This document shows positions 25,096 to 35,790 of a DNA stretch of 64,000 nt, piece after piece. Within the stretch, counting starts at the first letter, position 1; each line of letters opens with the position of its first letter. This DNA is from Ligula intestinalis (lineage: Eukaryota; Platyhelminthes; Cestoda; Diphyllobothriidea; Diphyllobothriidae). The notes beneath the pieces were generated by a model, which was not told the origin of the DNA, ran no database searches, and saw only the letters and a list, made by a program, of their open reading frames with translations. The translations under genes and the position numbers were made by a program. The stretch spans positions 45,483,570 through 45,547,569 of the forward strand of contig JAYGXS010000003.1 of NCBI GenBank assembly GCA_036362985.1, read 5' to 3'.

Positions 25096-26935
25096 AATCT
25101 ACATATATCTGGAATGCGAACGTTTTCCTTAATTTGTCTCTCTATTTCCGAAATGTCTTCTAGGTTTGTGGACAGAATGACAACGATTAGGTACTGTCTT
25201 TTTTCATTAATAACACTTGTATCCTACAGGCTTTTACCTTTACTTTGGTAGCGAAAGTGACTCCTCTGTTCATTACGGTAGTGCACCGCACTCTTCAGGA
25301 TTCTCCATGCCTTGCATTTAACAAGTAAATTATTTGAGGGCATCTTTCAGGTGACGCTTCTGTCCGCCATGTGTACCATCACTCCCAATGACGTCACACA
25401 GAATAGTGGTTTGTTCAGGCACTCAGCATCTACTCTCCCAAAAAGACCTTTTTATGGCGGCTTAGTATACCTCAGCTAATCGTGAATCCTGAAAAGGTAG
25501 GTTATTTGAACGATCTTGTTTTCGGGTATATTTTCTTGCCATGATTTATTTCAGTATGTTTTGAGGCAGCTAAGCTAAATGTAGCCGAATCATTTGCTTG
25601 GCTTTTATAATCAATCCATGTCCCTACTCCCATATAACAGGGTTGGATATACACCAATCAGCATGCATTTTAACAGCTTCGCCAGATCCAGGATAAGTTT
25701 AGAAAGGATTTCAGTTTCTCCTGAACATTTTCAACACTAAACAGCTGATTTTTTGCTACTAGAATGCACAATACGATATAAGACATCCTACTGAGCAGGT
25801 AATATTTCTGAGCGTAATACTTCTGATAATCACTAGAAGAACGCATCCTTCAAAGGATTTACCTTTAATCTTTACTTAGAGTAATGGCAAAACAACCATA
25901 AAATTGCAATTCTTAAGCTTTTATCGTTGATCTGCATATAAAGCAACAATAGGCAATTATGGCAAGGCTCTTTTCCAAATGCTTTGTGTGCCTTCGTAAT
26001 TTTCTTGATAAGAGAGGTCGTACATTTTTGCTTTAAAGTAAATTTCCTGGCTAGATTTTCCGAAACAAAAATCATCTCCAATTGCCCCGTTACTATTTAT
26101 AGGTTATCCCCAGGACAAGTTTGTACGAGACTCATGCTACTTTGCTGCACATGGCTGAAACATTTGCCATGTGGCTAATGTGCTTAATACATAAACCTAA
26201 TTTTTTTCTTCCATCAGAATAAGCATAAACGAATTACTTACGAATGCATTGTCACTGGATAAAGGCAAATCGTCTGGAACATTGACTTCTTTTTCGTTAC
26301 CTCAAACATGGCCACATTTATTGTGGCAGCAGTGTGATTAATCTAATTCTTCTCACCCAAAGATTCCAGTCGACATAGGAAAGTTGCCTAATTTATGAAA
26401 TTCTGGTGGCTGGCAGCTCTTAGTTTTAAGTAACGCTAGGCAGTTAAATTCAAACCACTGTTGTTGTCTGATTGACAACAAATCCTTATTATTGCACCAT
26501 CTAATGTGAGTTACTTGAGTTTCTTATCTTTTAAATAACACTGCAGTATTTGGCAGCAGGTTGTCAGGCAACAAGCATTAGTTCTCTATTCTTCCAATCC
26601 TAATTTCTTGGTCTTCTACGGATATCAGTATTGTTTATTGTTTCTACTTTGCCCTTTTATACACCGGTAACTTTTTGTGTTGACAGATTAAATTATTTCG
26701 CAAAGTAAAAATGGTGAAACAGATTTATAAACTTTAAAAAATGGCACGGGCCTCAGAAGGCAGTTGGTTTCGACGTTGCTTTGTTAAAAACTGCTGAACC
26801 TCAAAAACGAGTAAACGGCGAATTATGATGTTTTATTTGTGCGTATTATAAGGCACAGATTCCGGCCAATTACTTAGCGCGTGTTTGCGCTGAAGACCTG
26901 ACCCATTTTGTCAGTCGTTTGGCTCACTCCTTTAC
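25096..26935. other. No gene recognised
   Basis: AT-rich. Open frames are up to 76 codons without domains. Introns of the LRR gene on the minus strand could run through here. Confidence 0.4.
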
Positions 26936-27237
26936 ACGTTGACCTTGAAACCCATTTATCTTTCTTTGCTTTGAGCTTCCTAACAATGCCTTTAATAAGC
27001 TCATCACCAGGACACGTGTAAAAGGGATGTTTTCACAACGATTCTTGGTGATTGAGACCGTACAAGCAAATAATGCTGCCCTGGAACCTATGTGATTAGG
27101 CTCAAGCCTATTCAAGCGAAACTTTTCTGTTCTCATGGCCTCCAGCAATAATGTAAATGCTCCGTTACCGATGCGGTTGGAGGTTATGTCTCCATTAATA
27201 AAAAAGGATAATCGGTAGATATCTTCACCATTTGGTC
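26936..27237 (-). CDS. Leucine-rich repeat (RNI-like) exon of an unidentified gene
   Basis: The frame is open on the minus strand from an AG acceptor-like site at about 27238 to a strong donor GTAAAG immediately 3' (plus 26930-26935). Two repeat units are visible: NRIGNGAFTLLLEAM and, 27 residues later, NHIGSRAALFAC, each preceded by an L-x-x-L type strand (FRLNRLEP before the second). Spacing and the N-x-I-G-x-x-(G/A)-A signature fit ribonuclease-inhibitor-type LRRs, which form protein-binding horseshoes. A third, degenerate unit follows (FTRVLVMSLLKALLG). Neighbouring exons were not found with confidence, so the gene, its start and its function are unknown. Confidence 0.45.
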
Positions 27238-27794
27238 CTTACTCGTTTCTGATTAAAAGATGATAAAGTTGGGGCTCAAGTTAAACAAACACAGGATTTG
27301 CAAATAGTAATCAGCGGTTTTTTTCAAATGTTTTCCATGCTCCCTGCAGGCACCAGTCAGTTAAACATTTTTAACTCTATGACTTATAGATTTTTGATTT
27401 TTCTTTGACTGTATAACTTTGCGTATAAATCCATCAACAAAGGAGAATCATGCTTTTTCCATATACGACTCTTATTAAAATGTTCTTTCTAAGTTAGCAG
27501 AGTAAGAAAAAGAACGGGTGTTGGAAGTTTCATTGCTGGCAAGTGTGGCTTCAATACATCTTTGTCTCAGTAATTCGAGTTTCATCACCTGAACTGTTTA
27601 TGAGGCCTGTAGAATTGCGTTAATTCTATTCTGTAAATATAACTGCAATAAGAAAACCTTCACGACAGAATTAAATCGAAAGTTACATAGTGATAAGGTT
27701 TACTTTTTGAAGAATTTTACAATAGACACACCTCAAAGCTATATACCCTACATCATGAAGCGTCAACAGAAATACTGAAATGTTTTTTGAAGTA
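27238..27794. other. No gene recognised
   Basis: AT-rich spacer between the LRR exon and PLE B1. Possibly intron. Confidence 0.4.
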
Positions 27795-27798
27795 AGTT

Positions 27799-27840
27799 TT
27801 TGGCAAACAATTGTTTGCAGCAACTCTTCATCAGACCAAA
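27799..27840 (-). ncRNA. Hammerhead ribozyme motif, PLE family B1
   Basis: On the minus strand: stem I TTTGGT with GCCAAA (six pairs including one G-U), core CTGATGA, a 9-nt stem II region AGAGTTGCT (2 bp closing), GCA where GAA is expected, and a palindromic stem III AACAATTGTT. Placement 3' of the GIY-YIG frame in the same orientation supports it. The A to C change in the GAA box probably kills activity. Confidence 0.7.
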
Positions 27841-27944
27841 CCTTTGCAAGGGAAATTAACGCTGTTTATAACAATAAAAGTTTGAATAGGTAGAAAAATC
27901 AATAACTATTTAACACGGGCGCTGATTGGCCAACGCGGACTATG

Positions 27945-28425
27945 TCAGTTTGCACATGTAAGCCATGGCAGCGTGTTGGTTAAGGGATTGTCGCTTGTTG
28001 GTAGGGGCGAAATCCTATCGCCCCCTGGTGTCGGTTTAGGCCATGAAAGTGACAGAGCTTGTGTCAGAGTCTTTTGACAACACAGCACTGGATTTGTTAG
28101 CCTTATAGCTACTGCTTCGGCTGTTGCAAGCATCCATTGGTATAGGCCTTTGGAAAAATTAGATGGTGTCCTGTAGACCACCTGAAAGGCTTCGTTAGTA
28201 TCGACTCGATGGTTCGTATCGACTAGATGTATGAGAATAGCACTCGAGATCGATCTAGGTTCACCTTTACTTAGCCAGGTCGGTATGTGCTCACGTACCC
28301 TCTTTTGGAAACGCCTCGTTGTACGGCCGATGTATCCCGCTCCACAAGAGTAAGTGAAAGAGTAAATGCACATTGATGTGGCCTTCAGAGGGAGTCTGTC
28401 TGTTTTTACTTCAAAATAACACTTT
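27945..28425 (-). pseudogene. PLE GIY-YIG endonuclease, 5'-truncated ORF (family B1)
   Basis: The open frame begins in the RT to endonuclease linker (VKTDRLPLKATSMC). The GIY-YIG domain is CIYSFTYSCG-AGYIGRTTRRFQKRVREHIPTWL: the IY, the YIG, the catalytic Arg in R-x-x-x-R and the EH pair are all present. A C-terminal tail follows (LATAEAVAIRLTNPVLCCQK). In PLEs this nuclease nicks target DNA for primed reverse transcription in the nucleus. The ORF lacks the RT and is therefore a non-autonomous remnant. It is the least damaged nuclease domain in the window. Confidence 0.8.
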
Positions 28426-28430
28426 AAGTG

Positions 28431-29269
28431 GGGTTATGATACTAACTTTATTACATTCTACTCCCAAGCTATTAAAGTCGAGTGAGGGTGCCACCTTTTA
28501 ATGAGATTTGTTTAAACCACCTCTTAAATGTATATTCAGTATAAACTTATACTTATATCATATGTATTTTTGTCATTCATGCTCACTTCCCGTATAAGTT
28601 CAAATATATTTTCAGAAAACTTGTGCAAATATTCTTTTGTGCCCTTGTCTTCCAACGGAAGTCAACAAACAGATCTACCTCCTTCATAGGACAGACAGCG
28701 AGAAGAGAAAATTGTGAAAGTTCAAGTCAAAGGTGTACATTCAACCTGCGTGCGTATACTTCAGAAAATCGGGAATTCATGCTTCCTCCGAGAGAAAATA
28801 ATGATAGTTATTTTCTAATCACCGCTTATAGAGAACTTGCCACACATGCTTCATCCACCTTTCCCGAAAACATATGTGGGTGTATTTTTTGATCTGTATA
28901 GCTTTGTCTATGCAAAATTTAAAAAATAAAATTTGCAAACGACAGTTAATTACGACGACTCCTAACACCTTTTCTGCGACTCACTTCATGTATAGTTAGT
29001 ACTATTACTAAATTTTTATGGGAAAGTACGCTGCATATACAAGTGTCGGGTTTGTAATTTAAAGCATTACTCACTTACTAGCTAAGGATTTTATTAACCT
29101 TCTATGGACATGTGAGTCTGGACCTGTTTTAAGAAGTTGCTATTGGATAATTATAATTATATTGGATAACTTGTCAAACTTGACTTTTAAAATTTAGTCT
29201 GTCGGAAACCATATCTTCAAGCAGTCGTCATTTTTGTGTATGTGAAAGAAGGTTTGTTGAGCACCAGAT
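28431..29269. other. No gene recognised
   Basis: AT-rich. The 89-codon frame at 28623-28892 shows no domain. Confidence 0.4.
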
Positions 29270-29490
29270 CAATTAGTTTATTGTTCTGAGCTTCTGGGCG
29301 CTTCTGTGGGTACATCTATAGAGATAAAAGCGTCAACGAAAACTAAGCAACAGTAATAGGGGCAGGAGCCAATCAACCCTTATAGGAGGGGGCAGAAGGG
29401 GTTGGAAACTCTTTAAGCACCAATTTCAGCATTGCAGATATGCTAGCAAAGTCCAATGTATACGGGCACTAGCTCAATCAATTGGTGGAC
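29270..29490 (-). mobile_element. PLE family F fragment (GIY-YIG C-terminus and 3' UTR)
   Basis: Minus-strand codons in shifting frames read LIELVPVYI and FVDAFISIDVPTEAP, parallel to SIELASAYV and FVDDFISVNIPTQ in the copy at 24.8-25.0 kb. It is broken by stops and is joined at about 29490 to an inverted family A terminus. Confidence 0.5.
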
Positions 29491-29497
29491 AAAGTTG

Positions 29498-29591
29498 TCA
29501 TCAGAAGCCCAGGGTTCAAAAAGCACTCATCCTGCCAAAACAAGCGAACATCCACATCCCAGGAAGCAATTGACAAGAAGAAGAAGAAGAA
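29498..29591 (-). repeat. Inverted PLE family A terminus, left of the gap
   Basis: The reverse complement of this block (TTCTTC repeats, caattgcttcctgggatgtg, gcaggatgagtgctttttg, ctgatgac) matches 29992-30086 almost base for base, so the two arms form an inverted repeat around the assembly gap. The hammerhead core CTGATGA is present at 29498-29504 but the rest is cut off. Confidence 0.85.
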
Positions 29592-29991
29592 NNNNNNNNN
29601 NNNNNNNNNNNNNNNNNNNNNNNNNNNNNNNNNNNNNNNNNNNNNNNNNNNNNNNNNNNNNNNNNNNNNNNNNNNNNNNNNNNNNNNNNNNNNNNNNNNN
29701 NNNNNNNNNNNNNNNNNNNNNNNNNNNNNNNNNNNNNNNNNNNNNNNNNNNNNNNNNNNNNNNNNNNNNNNNNNNNNNNNNNNNNNNNNNNNNNNNNNNN
29801 NNNNNNNNNNNNNNNNNNNNNNNNNNNNNNNNNNNNNNNNNNNNNNNNNNNNNNNNNNNNNNNNNNNNNNNNNNNNNNNNNNNNNNNNNNNNNNNNNNNN
29901 NNNNNNNNNNNNNNNNNNNNNNNNNNNNNNNNNNNNNNNNNNNNNNNNNNNNNNNNNNNNNNNNNNNNNNNNNNNNNNNNNNNNNNNNNNN
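29592..29991. other. Assembly gap of 400 N
   Basis: Exactly 400 unknown bases, bounded on the left by (GAA)n and on the right by (TTC)n. The round length suggests a scaffold placeholder. The open frames that run through it are meaningless. Confidence 0.98.
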
Positions 29992-30211
29992 TTCTTCTTC
30001 TTCTTCTTGTCAATTGCTTCCTGGGATGTGGATGTTCGGTTGTTTTGGCAGGATGAGTGCTTTTTGAACCCTGGGCTCCTGATGACGAATCCGCGATGGA
30101 TATCAAAACGTTAGGCGAATAAACATATTGTCCCAGCGATCGAGTCTTTTTCTCCTCAAACGTGAATATTTTTTGTAGAAGGCCTAACATTAGAAACCGT
30201 GATTATTACAA
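29992..30211 (+). mobile_element. PLE family A 3' terminus with hammerhead
   Basis: From (TTC)n through caattgcttcctggga, a hammerhead core, gcgaataaacatattgtccc, GATCGAG, agaaggcctaac, to the end gaaaccgtgattattacaa. The last part equals the 3' end at 58369-58391, which fixes the family A terminus. Confidence 0.75.
30074..30117 (+). ncRNA. Hammerhead ribozyme motif, PLE family A (third copy)
   Basis: CTGATGA is at 30079-30085. Stem II is ATCCG-CGA-TGGAT with an outer GA/TC pair. Then AAA where GAA is expected, and a GTT cut triplet. Stem I is poor. Homologous to 57271-57314 and 58236-58279; probably inactive. Confidence 0.6.
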
Positions 30212-30545
30212 TGAGCTGCAATAATGTGAGCAGGTTTAGCATCAGCCGTGTTGAATGAGGTTTCCTGCTGTAGAGCCTGCATTTGCTCCTTCGTCAGTTC
30301 TTTTGACGACAGGTTGTGTACCACTACGTCTTTTCTGGATGATGTTGGATTGTGCAGTCTGTGGAATTTGTTCTCCAATGCCACTTCATGAATTGCTTGT
30401 TTGTTGCGGGCTCGTTCAAGCACTCTCTGCTGAAGCAGTTTTGTGCTGTACTCACCTATGAGCACAGAGCATTTCATTTTCTCATGGTTAATTATCTGGC
30501 GGTATTTGCATAGCCTCGCGTGGCAATCTTGTCGTCGAAAGAACT
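30212..30545 (-). pseudogene. PLE family A N-terminal fragment, inverted
   Basis: Minus-strand codons from about 30545 to 30212 give CHARLCKYRQIINHEKMKC, then VVHNLSSKELTKEQMQAL and FNTADAKPAHIIAA, matching the 3-398 copy and retaining about 24 residues deleted there (HEVALENKFHRLHNPTSSRK). At 30212 the frame runs straight into the inverted 3' terminus of the same family, so the junction is a rearrangement. Confidence 0.65.
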
Positions 30546-30801
30546 GACGAAGGAGCAAATACAGGTTCTACAGCACGACGCCGTATTCAACACGGCTGAT
30601 GCTAAACCTGCTTACAAAATTGCAGCTGTGCAATCAGTCATAAATCAGACAGAAGCAACGGAGAAGACGAAGAACCTTATCCGACACCAGTTATTGTCCT
30701 TCCTGGTGGCTCATCAACCGCAGGATATGCTAGCATTCATATCACATACATGTTCATCTGAAAACTGTTCTCTCCATCAATTTGGGCTTTTGCAGACATG
30801 A
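30530..30801 (+). pseudogene. PLE family A N-terminal fragment, head to head with the previous one
   Basis: Codons read SSKELTKEQIQVLQ, FNTADAKPAYKIAAVQSVI, then TEKTKNLIRHQLLSFLVAHQP, continuing past the point where the 3-398 copy is deleted. Similarity to the PLE frame ends near 30730 and the frame stops at 30801. It abuts the inverted fragment at about 30530. Confidence 0.65.
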
Positions 30802-32186
30802 ATATCAAACTAGGATTTAAAAAGACAACTTAATTTTCAAGAGCTTAATTGGTCTGAGCGCTCTTTTTTGCTCCACTCCTAGAATATAAAAAAGTTGAAG
30901 AACTCTGGTTGCTGTTGTTCAATAGTTCATTCTGTTCAACATTCGTTGTATTTTGTTTGTTATCTTTACGACCAGACCTTGAAAATATTGTGACCGTCAA
31001 TTCGATCGACGCAGTGTGAGCCACTTAAGTTGCTTGGAGGGTAATTTGTTAGACTGCACAATATTAGATCTGTAATTTGCTGAATTACCTACCAATATTT
31101 TGTTTTTTAATGCAGATGAATTTGAATAATTATTAATAAAAAGGTTTTGGTGTGCTGTAAATTTCCTTATGCCAGAAAAACACTCTTTCTAACATTTAAC
31201 CTCCAAAGATGCACATTAAAAAGTTCAGTCTATCCACTGGAATTATAACAAATTAAACGCTCCATTGAACTCGCTTTTGTCACCGCAAATATAATTCTAA
31301 AAATATTGTGATGTTGGGTTAATTTTTGGGATGGAACAATAAAGTGGACACAGGCTTTGGATAAAATTTTTAAAAATATGCCAGTCCCTTTAATCTTCTC
31401 ATGCCGATTGTGTGAGCATGATTGCAAGTTCAGATTGGGAATTTATCTAATGGAAGACTATTTTAAAATAATTAGTGAACATTTCTACTCAAAAACGAAG
31501 GGTCTTGAGTACTAATCATTTCATTCACGAGAAACCAATTCGCACTGTCAATAGAAGCCGTTCACAATCTACTATCTACTTTACCTTTGTACAGACCCTC
31601 AGGAAGATTTAAATTCCACAAAGGGCTGTCTCTAGCTATCATTTTCTAGCCAAACATTAAAAACACTACCATGGATTTTTTATCTCATGAAATGTTGACA
31701 AAAATTTCAAAATATATTTGCGATTCGAAAAAAATATTAACATATAGTTGTATAATTCAAGAATGTGCAGGCTGATTCAAACATATTTTGCTCACTCCAG
31801 GTAGCCGTCATTTTAACAGGCTTCTTACCAGCCACCTCCAAAAACTATTGTAGAATAAATGATTTAATAAATAGTATCCATTTCTTTCAGTGATTTTCTA
31901 TGCTGTCATATGTGCAAATATGGCTCACAACAATAAATTTGCCCGATATCCAGGAATATATGCACTTAAATGCCTATAGGCCGAAAGATTTGGGGATAGA
32001 TATTTTATCGTGTTCATTTTTTCCCAAAGGTAAGGAAGAAGAAGAGGGGATGGTTTCATGGACCGAATAATATTTGAACTGATGTTTCGAAAACCTTCTC
32101 GCTTCTATCTTCAAAATGTTGTGATAGCTGCGTCTGGTGGCCCTGAGTTATCCAGCCTTGCCATCTGCATCAAATTATATCGGTGT
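30802..32186. other. No gene recognised
   Basis: AT-rich spacer between PLE A fragments and PLE B2. Confidence 0.4.
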
Positions 32187-32263
32187 TGAGCGTGTAAACT
32201 TTGACCAGCTGTTTCGTTGCTGACCACATTTGGTCTCCCGGAGGTTGGCTGCTGATAGTCTTG

Positions 32264-32305
32264 CGTGACAAACATATGTTTTCAACAAATCGTCATCAGA
32301 CTTGT
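32264..32305 (-). ncRNA. Hammerhead ribozyme motif, PLE family B2
   Basis: On the minus strand: CTGATGA, a 9-nt stem II region CGATTTGTT, GAA, palindromic stem III AACATATGTT, then T as the cut-site base. Stem I is weak (two wobble pairs). Confidence 0.6.
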
Positions 32306-32599
32306 AAAACTGTGCAGATAATTGAATTCGTACAGTTTGAAAGGGTTAATAAAGGTCCGCTGATTACAACTCATCATTTTCACGCTGCCCTTATGGCGAG
32401 ATCGGCGTGTAGAGGTCCCCGCGCTGGGGGTGGGGAAAGCAGAGGAAATTAGGATGGGTTGTATGCGCTGGTCATGGTTCAGGTACGTGGAGTGATAAGT
32501 GCTGTCAGTTGTATGGAGTGATTGTCACTAGAGGTTGGGGATGATATGCGATCGATACCTGGCATTGGCTTACTTCATGGAAGTGAAAGTGCTTGTGTA

Positions 32600-32940
32600 A
32601 GCGTTTTCTAACAACACAGTACTGGATTCGCTAGCCATCTAGTCACTGCCTCGGCTGTTGCTTGCAACCGTTGTCATTGGCCCTTGGAGAAATTGAGTAG
32701 TGCCCGGCAGACAATGTGAAAGGCTTCATTATTATCGACTCGGTGATTCGTTTCGACAAGGTGTGCAAGAATAGAACTCGAGATCGATCTAGTTTCTCTT
32801 TTACTTAACCAGGCCAGTACGTGTCCACGTACTCTCTTTTCCAGACGCCTCATTGTTCAGCCAATGGATCCTGCTCCACAGGAGCAAGTGAAAGAGTAGA
32901 TGCACATGGATATGGCCTTCGATGGGACTCGGGCTTTAAT
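32600..32940 (-). pseudogene. PLE GIY-YIG endonuclease remnant (family B2)
   Basis: Minus-strand codons: VPSKAISMCIYSFTCSCGAG, then SIG and a stop in place of YIGRT, then RRLEKRVRGH, with the catalytic Glu of REH changed to Gly. The downstream block SISSSILAHLVETNHRVD is well preserved. Closest relative in the window is B1 at 27.9-28.4 kb. Loss of Glu and the stop mean no nuclease activity. Confidence 0.75.
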
Positions 32941-33124
32941 TTCCAGTCAAAGGAGTGCCGCTTTCCTGAAAAGCACGCGTAAGTTTGCCACTGGGAAAGT
33001 GCATGTGAGTGCGGTTTTCAGAAGTTGCCTTATCAGCTCACCTGCGAAAGGCAGTCTTTCTTTTCTGTGGCTTAGGTAACAGACTTTTTGATGCATTCGA
33101 TAATATTACTGAGAATAAACCTTC

Positions 33125-33430
33125 CCGTCTATCCATTTGCTAGAAGCCTATTCTGCAGCTGTTGGCGTTCTGCTTCGAATGTTTCAGAAGAACAGATCCG
33201 TCGTACCATGGGGTCGGCTTCATGTTATTTTCGGTCATAGAATATATTTCATTCACGTATCGACCGTAAAATTCGACGTCATTTATGGTAGCTCTTAAAA
33301 TCATTTTCTCGCTCTTGCTCATCAAGACATTTGCGAGAAACGGAACAAGTGCCGAGCCCGCTGCCACACCACCTATCTATCTACAGAACCGGGCATTGCA
33401 GAGGAATTCCCCGTCAAGGGTGCACCGCGT
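33125..33430 (-). pseudogene. PLE reverse transcriptase core remnant (family B2)
   Basis: Minus-strand codons: NARFCR, stop, IGGVAAGSALVPFLANVLM (motif B, normally GVAMGSPLGP), SEKMILRATINDVEFYGRYVNEIY (motif C). The catalytic YVDD has become YVNE, losing both metal-binding aspartates. Inactive. Confidence 0.75.
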
Positions 33431-33544
33431 AAGTACAGTAGACGCCAAAAATCATGCAACATTTCTACACATGCGAAATACTGATACTCTTTTGCTAATT
33501 GGCATTGACTCAAGTTGTGATACCGATTATCCTGTAGTCTAGTC

Positions 33545-34955
33545 TGAAGTCATTCCAGTCAGAATAGGATGCGAGCTTCTTATCGAGCTTTGATTTGACC
33601 ACTAGCAAAACGTTTCTATTGTAAAAACTGGCTACTAAAATAGTATGCCTTTTTATCATTGATTTTGACTGCCTTTATAAATTGAAATATATTTTTGGGA
33701 AAACATCCTCGAAAAAATTATTTCTTGTACATTTTTGATAGAAAATTACATCTTTAAATTTTATACTATAGGGGAACTCCAAAATAAGTAAAATAGGTAT
33801 AGAAGATGTGCCTTCCAGAACTGGAAAATATTCTCCAAAATTGTTCGGATTCAAGTGAAACCAAGATAAAGGAATCGCATTTGTTTTCAGAAAAAAAACA
33901 ATTTTATTTTTTAGTGTTACGTTAACCTAATCTGTGAAGTTTCTTCGCACAAAATGAAGAGACAAAAAGTTTTAATTGCATTTTATTTTACCGTCGTCTC
34001 ATCTTGCCGGATATGCAAAGTGACTTCATATGTTACCGCGAAGATAATGCACGAAAGCCCTTACTGAATAAAGGTTATGCAGACGTATACCTTTTTTTCA
34101 ATTATATGTTCTGCTTATGCGTTATTAAGAAATGGAACTAACAGAAGAATAACTACTATTTCAAAAAAAAACACTCTTTTTTGTTTTTGGAAGCTTATAA
34201 CGGATCGTGGAAGTAATCCACTTATGTGGAAAATAATTCATTCTGGAGAGATAGGTAAGTTTTATCGCCTGAGGTCAAACTGAATCGTTTGTCTTCAGGT
34301 AACTTAACAAACATGTGAAGCGTATCTAATTTCATTGTGTCAGTACCTTGTAAAAAGTTAATACACACAGAAATTCATCAGTTAAATATCCAAAAAAAGC
34401 ACTTTTTAAAGAGGTTACTTGTTATAAAAGGTTTTTAAATAAATCTTAGTGATAGTAGTATACAAATTATCTTGCGAAGGTTCTATATGCCCGACAATGT
34501 GGTTCACTGTTTTGAGGCATTTCTATATATGATCGAAATGTCCATCTTTATAAGAAATAGTAGCCAAATCTCATTTTTCTCGGTAAATGTTCTGTATGTT
34601 TATCTTATTCGAAAGATTCACGTGTAAGCATCAGACAGAAGATGAATTGCTGTTTGAACAAATGAAGATACCGTAAACGTGGGAAATGATTCCACAATTT
34701 CAAGAAGGATATTAAATGAATAGTTATCCATTAATGGTAATCTGTAAAAATAATTTTGAACAAAGGAAAGTTCTTTCTATATAAAGAAAGGGAGTCCTTA
34801 AACTTTTCAGATAAACAAAATATTTACATCTATTGTTCTAAATTATAGCTTTTTTTACTTGGGGATTATCGGGAAATTTTTCTTTTTCTTAACAAACACT
34901 TAGTACTTATTACACTTCTTCGAAGTTTTAAATATGCCTAATGCTGTTCATTATT
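33545..34955. other. AT-rich insertion inside PLE B2
   Basis: About 1.4 kb separates the RT N-terminal part (ending near 34960) from motif B (near 33430). The expected PLE coding between them, including motif A, is not recognisable. No terminal repeats, target duplication or gene was found, so it may be an insertion of unknown type or decayed element sequence. Confidence 0.45.
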
Positions 34956-34959
34956 ATTT

Positions 34960-35300
34960 CTAAGTTTTTCCTAAATTCGTTCAAACTGATATGCGAGTAA
35001 TGATCAAACTTTCACGAATTCATGAAAGTTGCACGGTTTTTAGCGCATCTGTTCATCCAATGACAGTATCTTCCTTCCACCAAGACTCCTATTCTTTACA
35101 GCGTCGACAAACTCAAATGTATCTTTCGGGCTTGCAGGATATAGGTAGCTTTCAAAGGGCTTCAGCTTTTCTACCAGCCATTTGGCAATAGTGTGATAAC
35201 GGGAGTTGTTTATATCCAAGCTTGAACGCAGGATAGCCCCTGTTTGTTAATATTCGGAATACCACACATTCTGGGTAACGTCCTGCCTACATGTCTCAGT
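34960..35300 (-). pseudogene. PLE reverse transcriptase N-terminal remnant (family B2)
   Basis: Two frames are needed. GRTLPRMCGIPN corresponds to the LPxxYGLPK block. After a frameshift comes NNSRYHTIAKWLVEKLKPF and then SPKDTFEFVDAVKNRSLGGR, the conserved stretch just before motif A. The frame breaks before the SLDV motif A is completed (LSLDEQMR). Confidence 0.7.
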
Positions 35301-35304
35301 CCTT

Positions 35305-35790
35305 CAAGTTCTTCATCAAACATAAAACCTTCTTTGTGGAGGGTCTACGCCAACGGGGTGCTAGCAACGGCTGAGGCAATGACTATGCGTCTAGCGAATC
35401 CAGTACTGTGTTGTCAGAAGATGCTAACCCAAGCACTTTCATTTCCGTGACCGAAGCCGACGTCAGGTATAGATCATATATCGTCCCCAACCCCTAGTGA
35501 CAGTCTTTCACTCCATGCAACTGATAGTAATAATCACTCCACGTAACTGAACCATGACCAGCGTACACAAACTATCGTACTTTTCTCCTGCTCCCACCTC
35601 CTCCTAACGCAGAGGCTTCTACACGCCGATGTCACCATGCGGGCGGCGTGAAAACGATGAGTTGTAATCAGCGAACCCTTATAAACCCCGTCCAACTGTA
35701 CGAATTCTATTATATCTGCAATTTTACTGGTCTGATGATGAATTGCTGAAAACATATGTTTGCCGAATACAGTTTACACGTTAATCATAG
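35305..35790 (+). mobile_element. Inverted copy of PLE family B 3' end
   Basis: Plus-strand frame VLATAEAMTMRLANPVLCCQK and stop near 35450, followed by the same 3' UTR as PLE B2 (tgatcacaactc-type block, reversed relative to 32340-32560), a hammerhead at 35728-35765 and the end gtttacacg at about 35783. Together with 32187-35300 it forms an inverted-terminus structure. Confidence 0.75.
35728..35765 (+). ncRNA. Hammerhead ribozyme motif, PLE family B inverted terminus
   Basis: Stem I TGGT/GCCG, core CTGATGA (35732-35738), 9-nt stem II region TGAATTGCT, GAA, palindromic stem III AACATATGTT, then T as the cut-site base. Core is intact; the stem II helix is very weak. Confidence 0.65.

Larger units (their letters stand above)
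27795..28430 (-). mobile_element. PLE family B copy 1, 3' end
   Basis: An intact GIY-YIG domain frame (28425 down to 27945) is followed on the same strand by 3' UTR and a hammerhead (27799-27840). The RT is missing, so the copy is 5'-truncated, as is usual for target-primed insertion. Confidence 0.8.
32187..35300 (-). mobile_element. PLE family B copy 2 (RT, GIY-YIG, 3' UTR, hammerhead), interrupted
   Basis: In minus-strand order: RT N-terminal part (35300-34960), a 1.4-kb AT-rich interruption, RT core (33430-33125), GIY-YIG (32940-32600), 3' UTR with hammerhead (32264-32305) and an end near 32187 (caaagtttacacg). At its 5' side it abuts an inverted copy of its own 3' end (35305-35790). All coding parts carry stops or frameshifts. 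Confidence 0.75.

Noticed and set aside
29456..30190. Open frames of 200-224 codons through 29.5-30.2 kb on both strands
   Set aside because: They are mostly translated N from the assembly gap plus inverted PLE termini; there is no protein evidence.
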